Both the position numbers and the translations under genes were made by a program. Shown one piece after another: positions 8,382 through 16,526 of a DNA stretch of 64,000 nucleotides. Within the stretch, counting starts at the first letter, position 1, and every line of letters starts with the position of its first letter. The stretch comes from Trinickia mobilis. GTDB taxonomy: Bacteria; Pseudomonadota; Gammaproteobacteria; Burkholderiales; Burkholderiaceae. The DNA lies in assembly GCF_017315705.1 (NCBI RefSeq), contig NZ_JAFLRF010000007.1, positions 188,178 through 252,177 of the forward strand, in the 5' to 3' direction. The notes beneath the pieces are model-generated. The model was not told the DNA's origin, did no database searches, and saw nothing but the letters and a program-made list of their open reading frames with translations.

Positions 8382-8747
8382 ATGAGTGATGTACGCCAAC
8401 ACCTAAGTCCAAACGACCGTGTCGAACTGCTTTGCTGGCTGACGTGCGGCAGCCTCGGGGCGTATTACCTGAACGAGGAATGGCCGCAGGCCTCTTTTCA
8501 CGTGCAGGCAGCGCACAAGTGGCTGGACCGCCATATGCGCGACGCGGACTGGCTCAGCATCGCCAAGCTGTCCGCCCTTGCGATCGATATCGCCCGGTCG
8601 CACGCCAGGTTCGTCGATGCCGACTGGGCTCGCGAAGCGGTCGAAGAAATCCTGGATACCGACGACCTGAATTTCGAGGCACGGTTGGTCCAGCAGGTAC
8701 TCGAGGATTGCCGGCGCGCTCTGACAGATAAACGCCCCGCCGACTGA
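8382..8747 (+). CDS. Hypothetical protein, 121 residues
   Basis: Not recognised. The protein has no signal peptide or transmembrane segment and is probably a small, mostly helical cytoplasmic protein. Acidic and hydrophobic residues alternate, with Trp at several positions (LLCWLTCG, HKWLDRHM, DWLSIAKL) and a C-terminal helix EARLVQQVLEDCRRAL. ATG at 8382 was preferred to an upstream GTG because the 36 extra residues look non-coding. It is monocistronic between two single genes, with an AT-rich tract upstream. Confidence 0.6.
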   Translation: MSDVRQHLSPNDRVELLCWLTCGSLGAYYLNEEWPQASFHVQAAHKWLDRHMRDADWLSIAKLSALAIDIARSHARFVDADWAREAVEEILDTDDLNFEARLVQQVLEDCRRALTDKRPAD

Positions 8748-9106
8748 GCCCGGCACGCTTACTCGGGGCAAACCGCTCGCGGCGTCCGCCCGTTCCGCGA
8801 GCTGATCCGCCATCTCACCCGAGACGAAATAATCGCTGACCCTATTTGCCGGCGCGAAGCGCGTTTGCGGCAAGCCTCGCGCGCCTTCGCGCGGTGATTT
8901 TGAATCGATTACGGGAAGAAAACGCGGGGTTCCGTGGTTTACCCAAGCAGGTCCGCCACTTTAGGGACCTCACGTGACCGCTACGGCTGATCAGCCCAGT
9001 CCGCGACGAGAACAAAAAATCAGCAACCGGGAATAAAGCCGACTCACGCTGTGTTCACCCAGATGTAGCAAGTGAGATTTAACTGATATCAACTTAGGAG
9101 TTCGAA
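8748..9106. other. 359-bp intergenic stretch, no gene seen
   Basis: Holds the leader of the following DUF4148 gene, whose ribosome-binding site TTAGGAG lies about 7 bases before its ATG. A small perfect inverted repeat, GGCTGATCAGCC, is at about 8983-8994. Nothing else could be supported. Confidence 0.4.
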
Positions 9107-9445
9107 ATGAACAAGCGCCTCGTTGTCGCCTTTTCAATGGTCTTCCTTGCCTCGGCCGGCGTCGCCACCAGCGCGTCCGCTCAGGAAAAGACCCGCGCCG
9201 AAGTCCGTCAGGAATTGATTCAAGCGGAAAACAACGGCTCGCGTTTGGTTACCGACACGTCGTATCCCGACATCAATCCGATCTTCGCGCAACAAGCGGC
9301 CCGCGCGCAGCAGCGCGAAAGCAGCGTCGGCCCGGAAATGTCCGGCTCGAGCGCGGCGGGCGTCGCAGGCAAGACAGCGACGCAGAGGGGCGGTTCGAGC
9401 TGCGTGGGACCGGCGAGCTACTGCACGATTTACTTCGGTAGCTGA
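9107..9445 (+). CDS. DUF4148 domain-containing exported protein
   Basis: 112 residues with a clear Sec signal peptide (MNKRLVVAFSMVFLAS, cleavage after SASA-QE). The mature part starts with KTRAEVRQELIQAENNG and a YPDINP segment, the pattern of the DUF4148 family that is abundant in Burkholderiaceae and has no known function. Two Cys near the C-terminus (CVGPASYC) could form a disulfide in the periplasm. TTAGGAG precedes the ATG. Monocistronic. Confidence 0.78.
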   Translation: MNKRLVVAFSMVFLASAGVATSASAQEKTRAEVRQELIQAENNGSRLVTDTSYPDINPIFAQQAARAQQRESSVGPEMSGSSAAGVAGKTATQRGGSSCVGPASYCTIYFGS

Positions 9446-9729
9446 AACGGCTGACAAGATGCAAAACAACCCATGCGAATGGCAGCCCGTCTCGGCTTTC
9501 GAAGCCTGGACGCACACTTGAATATCGGGTGTCCATGTTCTTCAAGACGCTGGCTTCCATTCCGGGAAAACATCGGTTTCCCGGTGTGCCGACCCGCCCC
9601 CGCCCGCATATTTCTGTGCCGGTCGCTTTCGCTCGCCTCCGCTTCGTACTACGCTTGATGTGTCCGACGTTTTGCGCCCTCCCGCGTGGACATGTGTCCG
9701 TATGTGTACGTTAAGGAGCGAGGTCCAAC

Positions 9730-10218
9730 ATGCATCAACTGCTCACCGTATCCATCTCGAAGCCGGAAACCACCAACTTCATCCTGGGACAATCGCACTT
9801 CATCAAGTCGGTCGAAGACATTCACGAGGCCGTAGTCGGCACAGTGCCCGGCATCAAATTCGGCCTGGCGTTTTGCGAAGCATCCGGCAAGCGCCTCGTG
9901 CGCCGCTCCGGCACCGACGCCGGCTTGACCGAACTGGCGTGCAAGAACGCGATGTCGATAGGCGCCGGCCACAGCTTCATCGTCGTGCTCGGCGACGGCT
10001 ATTTCCCGGTCAACATTCTCAACGCGATCAAGTCCGTGCCCGAGGTCTGCCGCATCTTCTGTGCGACGGCCAACCCGACCGAAGTCGTCATCGCCGAGAC
10101 GGGACAGGGCCGAGCCATCCTCGGCGTGGTCGATGGGTTCCCGCCGCTTGGGATCGAAAACGACGAAGACGTTCAATGGCGCAAGGAACTGCTGCGCAAA
10201 ATCGGCTACAAGGCGTGA
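9730..10218 (+). CDS. Adenosine-specific kinase family protein (DUF355)
   Basis: 162 residues, soluble. The opening VSISKPETTNFILGQSHFIKSVEDIHEA and the later GAGHSFIVVLGDGYFPVNILNAIKSVPEVC and CATANPTEVVIAETGQGR match a small family whose archaeal member (from Pyrobaculum) was described structurally as an adenosine-specific kinase. The family is common in archaea and patchy in bacteria. The true reaction in proteobacteria is not established. AAGGAGCGAGG precedes the ATG. It stands alone between unrelated genes. Confidence 0.75.
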   Translation: MHQLLTVSISKPETTNFILGQSHFIKSVEDIHEAVVGTVPGIKFGLAFCEASGKRLVRRSGTDAGLTELACKNAMSIGAGHSFIVVLGDGYFPVNILNAIKSVPEVCRIFCATANPTEVVIAETGQGRAILGVVDGFPPLGIENDEDVQWRKELLRKIGYKA

Positions 10219-10339
10219 CACCCGCTTGAAGCGAGAGTGCGCGACATTCGGGCGCCGGGAATTTGACCGCAAGAGTCGGAGTGCGAGGCCGTCGCTGCGT
10301 CCGTAGACTGTGCTCCTGGACAACGCACCGGCCCCTCGC

Positions 10340-11140
10340 ATGAACACGCCACTCAGCTCAAGTTCGCGCCTGCGCGCGAGCGGGCGCGTCGACGCGCCTT
10401 CCGCTTTCGCCCTCCTTCCCGCCGCGTCGTCGATCGCGATCGCCCAGCGCGTGGACTCGCTAGATTGGCCCCGCGTCGAAGACGATCTGGGCCAGTATGG
10501 TTGCGCGACGCTGCCCGCCTTGCTGACGGCCGCGGAATGCGACGCGCTGACGGCGCTCTACCCGCGCGACGATATCTATCGCAGCCGCGTCGTCATGGAA
10601 CGCCACGGCTTCGGCCGCGGCGAGTACAAATATTTCGCTTATCCGTTGCCGGAACTCGTCGCTGCGCTGCGCTCGACGATCTACCCGCATCTCGCGCCGG
10701 TAGCGAACCGCTGGAACGAAGCTATGCGCGTTGCGACGCGCTATCCGGCCACGCACGAAGCGTTCATCCGGCTCTGTCATGCAGCGGGGCAGCAGCGCCC
10801 CACTCCGCTGATCCTCCAATACGGCGAGGGGGACTACAACTGTCTCCATCAAGACCTGTACGGCGAGTCCGTGTTCCCGCTGCAAGTCGCGATTCTGTTG
10901 TCGCAGCCGGGCAGCGACTTCACCGGCGGCGAATTCGTGCTGACCGAACAGCGTCCGCGCATGCAGTCGCGCGTCGAGGTCGTGCCGCTTGCCCGTGGCG
11001 ATGCGGTGATTTTCGCGGTCAACCATCGTCCGGTTCAGGGCTCGCGCGGCGTCTACCGCGTCGCGTTGCGGCACGGCGTGAGCCGTCTGCGTTCGGGCCG
11101 GCGGCACACCATCGGTGTGATCTTTCACGACGCGCTCTGA
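10340..11140 (+). CDS. 2-oxoglutarate/Fe(II)-dependent oxygenase
   Basis: 266 residues. The C-terminal half has the double-stranded beta-helix signature: the iron-binding HQD (His170, Asp172) in YNCLHQDLYG, a FTGGEFVLTE segment, a probable distal His245 and a 2-oxoglutarate-binding Arg about ten residues later (SGRRHT). The N-terminal part may recognise the substrate. Such proteins hydroxylate or demethylate proteins, nucleic acids or small molecules; the substrate here is unknown. ATG at 10340 was preferred to a non-ATG start ten codons earlier. The ribosome-binding site is weak. Confidence 0.75.
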   Translation: MNTPLSSSSRLRASGRVDAPSAFALLPAASSIAIAQRVDSLDWPRVEDDLGQYGCATLPALLTAAECDALTALYPRDDIYRSRVVMERHGFGRGEYKYFAYPLPELVAALRSTIYPHLAPVANRWNEAMRVATRYPATHEAFIRLCHAAGQQRPTPLILQYGEGDYNCLHQDLYGESVFPLQVAILLSQPGSDFTGGEFVLTEQRPRMQSRVEVVPLARGDAVIFAVNHRPVQGSRGVYRVALRHGVSRLRSGRRHTIGVIFHDAL

Positions 11141-11332
11141 CAAGCGGATCGGCCGGCGATGGACGCCGGCGCGCCGGCCGGAGGCTCCCTGGCAGCCAAG
11201 CCGCAAAACGCGCACAATTTCCCCTCGGACGAGCTCGCTGCCGAAGCACAGGAACAGAATAAATCCGTCTTTGCCGCCGTGCCGCTGTCAGAGCCGCCGA
11301 GGCGCTTAGGACCTCACTTGCCACCACACCGC

Positions 11333-12430
11333 ATGACCGTCTACGAAAAAACCTCGGGTCACGACATGCCGAATCCGCCGCCCGAGCGATCAGCCACGCT
11401 CGTTCGGCGTCCCGCGTTCGCAGCCGTTATCACCTTTATCGTCGCGCTCGCCGCCGTGATCGGCGCGTGGCGGATCGTGCACGACCAACTGCAGCGCGCC
11501 GCGCTCGCGCGCTTCGAATGGCGTGCCGCGCAGACCACTGTCGAGTTGCGCAACAAGCTGGGCGCATGCGAGGAGATCCTGCGCGGTGCGAGCGGTCTCA
11601 TCGCCGTGACGCAGCCGGCCTTGCCGGCACTTTCCGCTTCGTCTGCGGCTCCTGTTTCCCCCGACGCCTGGCGCCGGTATGTATCACGCCTCGATCTCGA
11701 CGAAAAGCAGCCCGCCCTGCGCGCGCTGGGCTATGCGACGGCCGCAACGGACGGCGTGGTGGGCCTTGCGGGCGACATCAAGGCAGACAGCGCGCCGGAC
11801 GCAAAAGTTGCCGCCGACAGCAGCGCATCGGCCAGCGCGCTGGTGCCCGTCACGCTCATGTATCCGCAGCGCTCCGACGCCGCGCCGCTCGCCTACGATC
11901 TCGGCCGCGACCCGTCACGCCGCGGCGCATTGCTGCGCGCGGCCGATACCGGCCAGCCCGCGCTCATCGCACGTCCGGTCGCGTTCGACACCCGCACTGA
12001 TTCGAATCGCCCGCGCTTCGAACTGTATCTGCCGGTGTACCGAAGCGCCCACCTTGCCGCGACGAAGGAAGCGCGGCGGGCCGATGTCGCCGGCTTTGTC
12101 GTCGCGCATCTCGACGCCGGGTGGCTGCTCGGCAGCCTGGAGGTCCACGAAAGGAACATCGATCTGCAGATGTACGCGGGTTCGCCCGCGAACCTTCTGT
12201 ACGCGACATCCGATGCCGTAGACAACGCCCCCACCCATACGCTCTTCAGCCGGACGGAGACGCTGCGCTTCGGCGGCGAGCCGCTCACGCTCATCTATAC
12301 GACGGACGACCGCTACCTGGGCTCCGGCGACGCGCTCAGCGCCGCACTCGTGCTGGCACTCGGCGTGCTCGCGTCGTTTTTCATGGGGGCGCTCGTGTTC
12401 GTGATCGCGCGAGATCGTCCAGAGGCATAG
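11333..12430 (+). CDS. CHASE-domain membrane sensor without an output domain
   Basis: 365 residues: a transmembrane helix near residues 25-48 (FAAVITFIVALAAVIGAW), a periplasmic CHASE domain of about 260 residues (RALGYA, FELYLPVYR, GFVVAHLDAGWLLGSL), a second transmembrane helix near the C-terminus (ALVLALGVLASFFMGALVF) and only about ten residues after it. CHASE domains normally feed histidine kinase or cyclic-di-GMP modules, and none follows. The protein may act through a partner, or be the relic of a longer sensor; the next 109 bp carry no kinase sequence. The start is uncertain: ATGs at 11159, 11333 and 11366 are in frame, none with a strong ribosome-binding site. Confidence 0.7.
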   Translation: MTVYEKTSGHDMPNPPPERSATLVRRPAFAAVITFIVALAAVIGAWRIVHDQLQRAALARFEWRAAQTTVELRNKLGACEEILRGASGLIAVTQPALPALSASSAAPVSPDAWRRYVSRLDLDEKQPALRALGYATAATDGVVGLAGDIKADSAPDAKVAADSSASASALVPVTLMYPQRSDAAPLAYDLGRDPSRRGALLRAADTGQPALIARPVAFDTRTDSNRPRFELYLPVYRSAHLAATKEARRADVAGFVVAHLDAGWLLGSLEVHERNIDLQMYAGSPANLLYATSDAVDNAPTHTLFSRTETLRFGGEPLTLIYTTDDRYLGSGDALSAALVLALGVLASFFMGALVFVIARDRPEA

Positions 12431-12539
12431 CGCGCGTCGCGTGTCCGGACACGCCCCTTGGGTGGCCGCGCGCGACGCCGGACGCTTTCGCGCACGGCGT
12501 CTACCATAGAGACACGAGCCTTAGACCGCGGGGCGCATC

Positions 12540-13193
12540 ATGTACGCATTGTTCAGGGATCGATCCGAAGCGGGCCGTATTCTTGCGGCCCAATTGCGAA
12601 ACGAGGGGGTCAGCCAAGATGCGGTCGTTCTCGCGCTGCCGCGCGGGGGAGTGCCGGTCGGCTTCGAGGTCGCAACGGCGCTCGATGCCGAACTCGACGT
12701 GCTCCCCGTGCGCAAGCTCGGCGTGCCCGGCGAGCGCGAACTCGCAATGGGCGCGATCGCGGCGGGAGGCGCCTTGTACGTCGACCACGGCACGATGCAC
12801 ATCGCACGCGTCACGCAGGCACAGTTCGAGGCGGTGCACGCGGAGGAGCAAATCGAACTGGCGCGCCGCGCGACGCTCTATCGCGGCGAGAACGCACCGG
12901 CCATCGTCGAGGGACGCGTCGCGATCGTCGTCGACGACGGCATGGCGACCGGCTCCTCGATGCAAGCCGCCGTGCGCGCATTGCGCAAACAGCAGCCCGC
13001 GCGCGTGATCATCGGCCTGCCGGTGGCGCCGCTCGGCGCGCAAGCGGATTTCAGCGGCATCGTCGATGCGTTTGTCTGCGTCGCCAATCCGCCGAATTTC
13101 TACAGCGTCGGCCAATACTACGAAGACTTCGGCGAGACGAGCGACGACGAAGTCCGTGAACTTCTCGCCCGTGCCCGGGCACGCAAGTCATGA
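12540..13193 (+). CDS. Phosphoribosyltransferase-fold protein
   Basis: 217 residues, type I phosphoribosyltransferase fold. The PRPP-binding motif VAIVVDDGMATGSSM is at 127-141, and the flexible hood region has ALPRGGVPVGFEVA at about 32-45. Proteins of this kind are widespread, often near stress-response genes, and have no proven substrate; they differ from the purine and pyrimidine salvage enzymes by the long insertion around residues 60-115. Monocistronic. The ATG at 12540 gives the usual family N-terminus (LFRDRSEAG). Confidence 0.82.
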   Translation: MYALFRDRSEAGRILAAQLRNEGVSQDAVVLALPRGGVPVGFEVATALDAELDVLPVRKLGVPGERELAMGAIAAGGALYVDHGTMHIARVTQAQFEAVHAEEQIELARRATLYRGENAPAIVEGRVAIVVDDGMATGSSMQAAVRALRKQQPARVIIGLPVAPLGAQADFSGIVDAFVCVANPPNFYSVGQYYEDFGETSDDEVRELLARARARKS

Positions 13194-13382
13194 CGGTCAA
13201 GCAAGGCGCTTGCTCATCTAAACTGCCGTGTTGAGCAGTTGCGTGGTCGGGTTCCCGCTCGGAAAAAAGGCTGATTTCTGAAAGGCTGAAAATTTTAAAC
13301 AAACGAAAGCTTTTGTGTTTGCAAATCGTCAGAAGGAGCATGCGATAGCAAGCGCCGGAAGCCGCGCGCGAAAGTGCGAGCG

Positions 13383-13408
13383 AAAAAAAGCCAGCCCGAA
13401 GGCTGGCT
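13383..13408 (-). terminator. Rho-independent terminator after spoVR
   Basis: On the minus strand an 8-bp perfect stem AGCCAGCC / GGCTGGCT with a TTCG tetraloop is followed by seven T. It lies 39 bp after the spoVR stop codon and should end the prkA-yeaH-spoVR transcript. Confidence 0.88.
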
Positions 13409-13446
13409 AGATCGAACATCGGATTTTTGAGGGCTTCAGCGCGACG

Positions 13447-14970
13447 TCAGAGCCGAAGCGCAGGCGCCGCATAGCGGCAGTCGTAGCGCTTCCTCACGGT
13501 GCCGTTCTCGTCGACGCTTTCCAGATACACGTCGAACTGCCACAGGCGCGCCATGTGCTTGAGGACTTCCTCGCTATCGCTTGCCAAATGACGGTTGTCG
13601 CTCATGAAATGCCGCAGCGTCAGGCTGCGATCGCCGCGCGTATTCACGGACCATACCTGAATGTTCGGCTCGCGATGATGCATGTCGTACTGGCGGGACA
13701 GCGCCTGCCGCACGTACTGATAGCCGCTCTCGTCGTGAATTGCGGAGACTTCGAGCGCATCGCGCATGTCGTCGTCGAGCACCGAGAAGAGGCGCATGTC
13801 GCGTATCAAGTGCGGCGACAAGTACTGCGCGATGAAGCTCTCGTCCTTGAAGTTGCGCATCGCGTAGTGCAGCGCTTCGAGCCACGGCGTGCCGGCCATT
13901 TCCGGAAACCATTTGCGGTCTTCTTCGGTCGGCGATTCGCAAATCCGGCGGATGTCGCTCATCATCGAAAAGCCGAGCGCGTACGGATTGATCCCGCTGT
14001 AATACGGCTTCGTGACGGGCGGCTGATAGATGACGTTGCTATGCGAATGGAGGAATTCCATCATGAAGCCGTCTTCGAGCAAGCCTTGCTGGTAGAGCGT
14101 GTTGAGCAGCGTGTAATGCCAGAACGTCGCCCAGCCTTCGTTCATCACCTGCGTCTGCCGCTGCGGATAGAAGTACTGGCCGATCTTGCGAACGATGCGG
14201 ATCACTTCGCGCTCCCACGGCTCGAGCAGCGGCGCGTTCTTTTCGGCGAAATACAGCAGGTTTTCCTGCGGCTCGGGCGGGTATCGCCCCTCCTCTTCTT
14301 CGGCTTCCAGTTGCTTCTTGATCGGCAGCGTGCGCCACAATTCGTTGACCTGCGACTGCAGATAAGCCTCGCGTTCGCGGCGAAGTGCCGACTCCTTCGC
14401 AAGCGACAGCTTCTGCGGCCGCTTGTAGCGGTCCACGCCGTAGTTCATCAGCGCGTGGCAGGAATCGAGCAGCTCTTCGACGCGATCGAGGCCGTAGCGC
14501 TCCTCGCATTCGGCGATGTAGTTCTTGCCGTAGACCAGATAGTCGATGATCGCGTGCGCATCCGTCCACAAGCGGAACAAATAGTTGCCCTTGAAGAACG
14601 AGTTGTGCCCGTAGGCCGCGTGCGCGATCACGAGGGCCTGCATCGTCATCGTATTCTCTTCCATCAGATACGCGATGCAGGGGTTCGAGTTGATGACGAT
14701 TTCGTACGCAAGCCCCATCTGGCCCCGCCGATAGCTCTTCTCGGTGGCAAGAAAATGCTTGCCGAACGACCAGTGCCGGTAGTTGACCGGCATGCCGACG
14801 GACGCGTACGCATCCATCATTTGTTCGGCGCTGATGACTTCGAGCTGGATCGGATACACATCGAGCTCATATTGCTCTGCAACATGAGCGATGTGCGTGT
14901 CGTACTCCTCGATCAGCTCAAAGGTCCAGTCGGACGGGCACGGCAGAGGCCGTCGGTCGGCAACGTTCAT
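13447..14970 (-). CDS. spoVR: SpoVR/YcgB family protein
   Basis: 507 residues, close in length and sequence to E. coli YcgB as I recall it: DWTFELIEEYDTHI, EVISAEQMMDAY, HWSFGKHF, NSNPCIAYLMEEN, QVMNEGWATFWHY and a C-terminal NTRGDRSLTLRH. The name comes from a Bacillus cortex mutant; here it is a cytoplasmic stress protein of unknown activity. It is the last gene of the prkA-yeaH-spoVR module. The frame is open 54 codons further to an ATG at 15132 that overlaps the yeaH stop (ATGA). That extension is a His/Arg-rich low-complexity stretch absent from E. coli YcgB, whereas ATG 14970 has AAGGGAAG upstream. I prefer 14970, but translational coupling at 15132 is possible. Confidence 0.88.
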   Translation of the reverse strand: MNVADRRPLPCPSDWTFELIEEYDTHIAHVAEQYELDVYPIQLEVISAEQMMDAYASVGMPVNYRHWSFGKHFLATEKSYRRGQMGLAYEIVINSNPCIAYLMEENTMTMQALVIAHAAYGHNSFFKGNYLFRLWTDAHAIIDYLVYGKNYIAECEERYGLDRVEELLDSCHALMNYGVDRYKRPQKLSLAKESALRREREAYLQSQVNELWRTLPIKKQLEAEEEEGRYPPEPQENLLYFAEKNAPLLEPWEREVIRIVRKIGQYFYPQRQTQVMNEGWATFWHYTLLNTLYQQGLLEDGFMMEFLHSHSNVIYQPPVTKPYYSGINPYALGFSMMSDIRRICESPTEEDRKWFPEMAGTPWLEALHYAMRNFKDESFIAQYLSPHLIRDMRLFSVLDDDMRDALEVSAIHDESGYQYVRQALSRQYDMHHREPNIQVWSVNTRGDRSLTLRHFMSDNRHLASDSEEVLKHMARLWQFDVYLESVDENGTVRKRYDCRYAAPALRL

Positions 14971-15128
14971 ACGGACTTCCCTTTGCCCCAGTTCGGGCGC
15001 TTCGGTGTGCCCTCGCGTGTCGGTGCGGGTGCCGGGCTCGCGCTGCGCTTGTGGATGATGCGCATGCGTCCCTTTTCGTCGGCGCTCCGGCTGATAGCCG
15101 CGCGCCTCGTTATGCAGGTGCTTCGTGC

Positions 15129-16394
15129 TCATGCGGCCACCTGCTTTTCGAACAACTCTCTGAACACAGGGTAAATGTCAGCCGCCGTCTCGACTTTCTT
15201 CATCGCGAGGTGCTGCTGACTCACCGCAAGCTGCGCATATTCAAGCCACAGGTTCTGCTCCTCCGGCGCCACTTGAATATACGCAAAATACCGCGTCTTC
15301 GTCAGGATGTCATCTTGCAGGATCTTACGGCACTTGGGCGAGTCGTCGGTCCAGTTGTCGCCGTCGGACGCCTGGGCTCCGTAAATATTCCATTCAGTCG
15401 GCGAATAGCGCTCCTCCATCACCTTGCGCATCAGTTCGAGCGCGCTCGATACCACCGTGCCGCCGCTTTCGGTCGAATGGAAGAAGGTGTCTTCGTCGAC
15501 TTCCTCCGCGCGCGTGTGGTGACGGATGAACACCACTTCGATCTTTTCGTAGTTACGTTTCAGGAATAAGTACAGCAGGATGAAGAAGCGCTTGGAGAGG
15601 TCCTTGCGCTGCTCGTCCATCGAGCCGGACACGTCCATCAGGCAGAACATCACCGCTTGACTCGACGGCTGCGGCTGCTTCACGCGGTTGACATAACGCA
15701 GGTCGAAGGGATCGATGAACGGGATGCGCCAGATGCGCCCGCGCAAATGATGGATCTCTTCTTCGAGCAGTTTGATTTCTTCCCGGCGATCGCCCGGGTC
15801 GTTCGTCAGTTCTTCGAGCTGCTGCTCGAGTTCGCGAAGATCGTTGACGAGCGGCGCACCGAGCGCGATGCGCCGGCCCAATGCGCTGCGCAGCGACCGG
15901 ACGACATCGATGTTGTTCGGCGTGCCTTCGGCAGCCCAGCCGGCGCGGATGCTCTTCCACGTCGGCACGGCAAGCAAATGGGTTTTGACGAGACGCGGCA
16001 ACTCCAGGTCGTCGAAGAAGTACTGCATGAACTCTTCGCGCGAGAGCTCGAACACGAAATCGTCCTGCCCCTCGCCCTCGTTGCTCGCCTGACTGCCGCC
16101 GCCTCCGCTGCCGCCCTGCGGCCTGGGAATCTTGTCGCCGCGGATATAGTCGGAGTTGCCCGGATGCACCATTTCGCGCTTGCCGCCGGGGCCATGCCGG
16201 AACGACGGCTCCGCGATGTCCTTACGCGGAATCGTGATGCTCTGGGTGTTCTGGATATCTTTGATGCTGCGATCACGCACCGCGTCGGAAACGGCGCGGC
16301 GAATATAGTTTTTCACGCGGCGCAAGAAGCGCTCGCGGTTTGCAATGCTCTTGTTCTTGCCTGCCAGCCTGCGGTCGATGATTTGGTGAAGCAC
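15129..16394 (-). CDS. yeaH: DUF444 von Willebrand A protein YeaH
   Basis: 421 residues, the usual length of the family. A basic N-terminus (DRRLAGKNKSIANRERFLRRVK) is followed by a glycine-rich linker at about 90-110, and by a C-terminal von Willebrand factor A-like domain whose metal-binding motif DVSGS is at 254-258 (CLMDVSGSMDEQRKDL). YeaH is encoded with the PrkA kinase in many proteobacteria and is thought to be its partner in stress and starvation responses. The start is a GTG at 16394 with GGGAGAC upstream. It follows prkA by 132 bp. Confidence 0.9.
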   Translation of the reverse strand: MLHQIIDRRLAGKNKSIANRERFLRRVKNYIRRAVSDAVRDRSIKDIQNTQSITIPRKDIAEPSFRHGPGGKREMVHPGNSDYIRGDKIPRPQGGSGGGGSQASNEGEGQDDFVFELSREEFMQYFFDDLELPRLVKTHLLAVPTWKSIRAGWAAEGTPNNIDVVRSLRSALGRRIALGAPLVNDLRELEQQLEELTNDPGDRREEIKLLEEEIHHLRGRIWRIPFIDPFDLRYVNRVKQPQPSSQAVMFCLMDVSGSMDEQRKDLSKRFFILLYLFLKRNYEKIEVVFIRHHTRAEEVDEDTFFHSTESGGTVVSSALELMRKVMEERYSPTEWNIYGAQASDGDNWTDDSPKCRKILQDDILTKTRYFAYIQVAPEEQNLWLEYAQLAVSQQHLAMKKVETAADIYPVFRELFEKQVAA

Positions 16395-16526
16395 AGCCGG
16401 TCTCCCGCTTGGAGTTCTCGAGCGCGAGGCGCGAGTGACGGCGCGGGACTAGGTCATAGGCCCGCGCGGCTCACGCCTCGCAAGGGGCTCGCGCGGACGC
16501 CCCGCGCGAGCCAGGCACGCTTCGGC

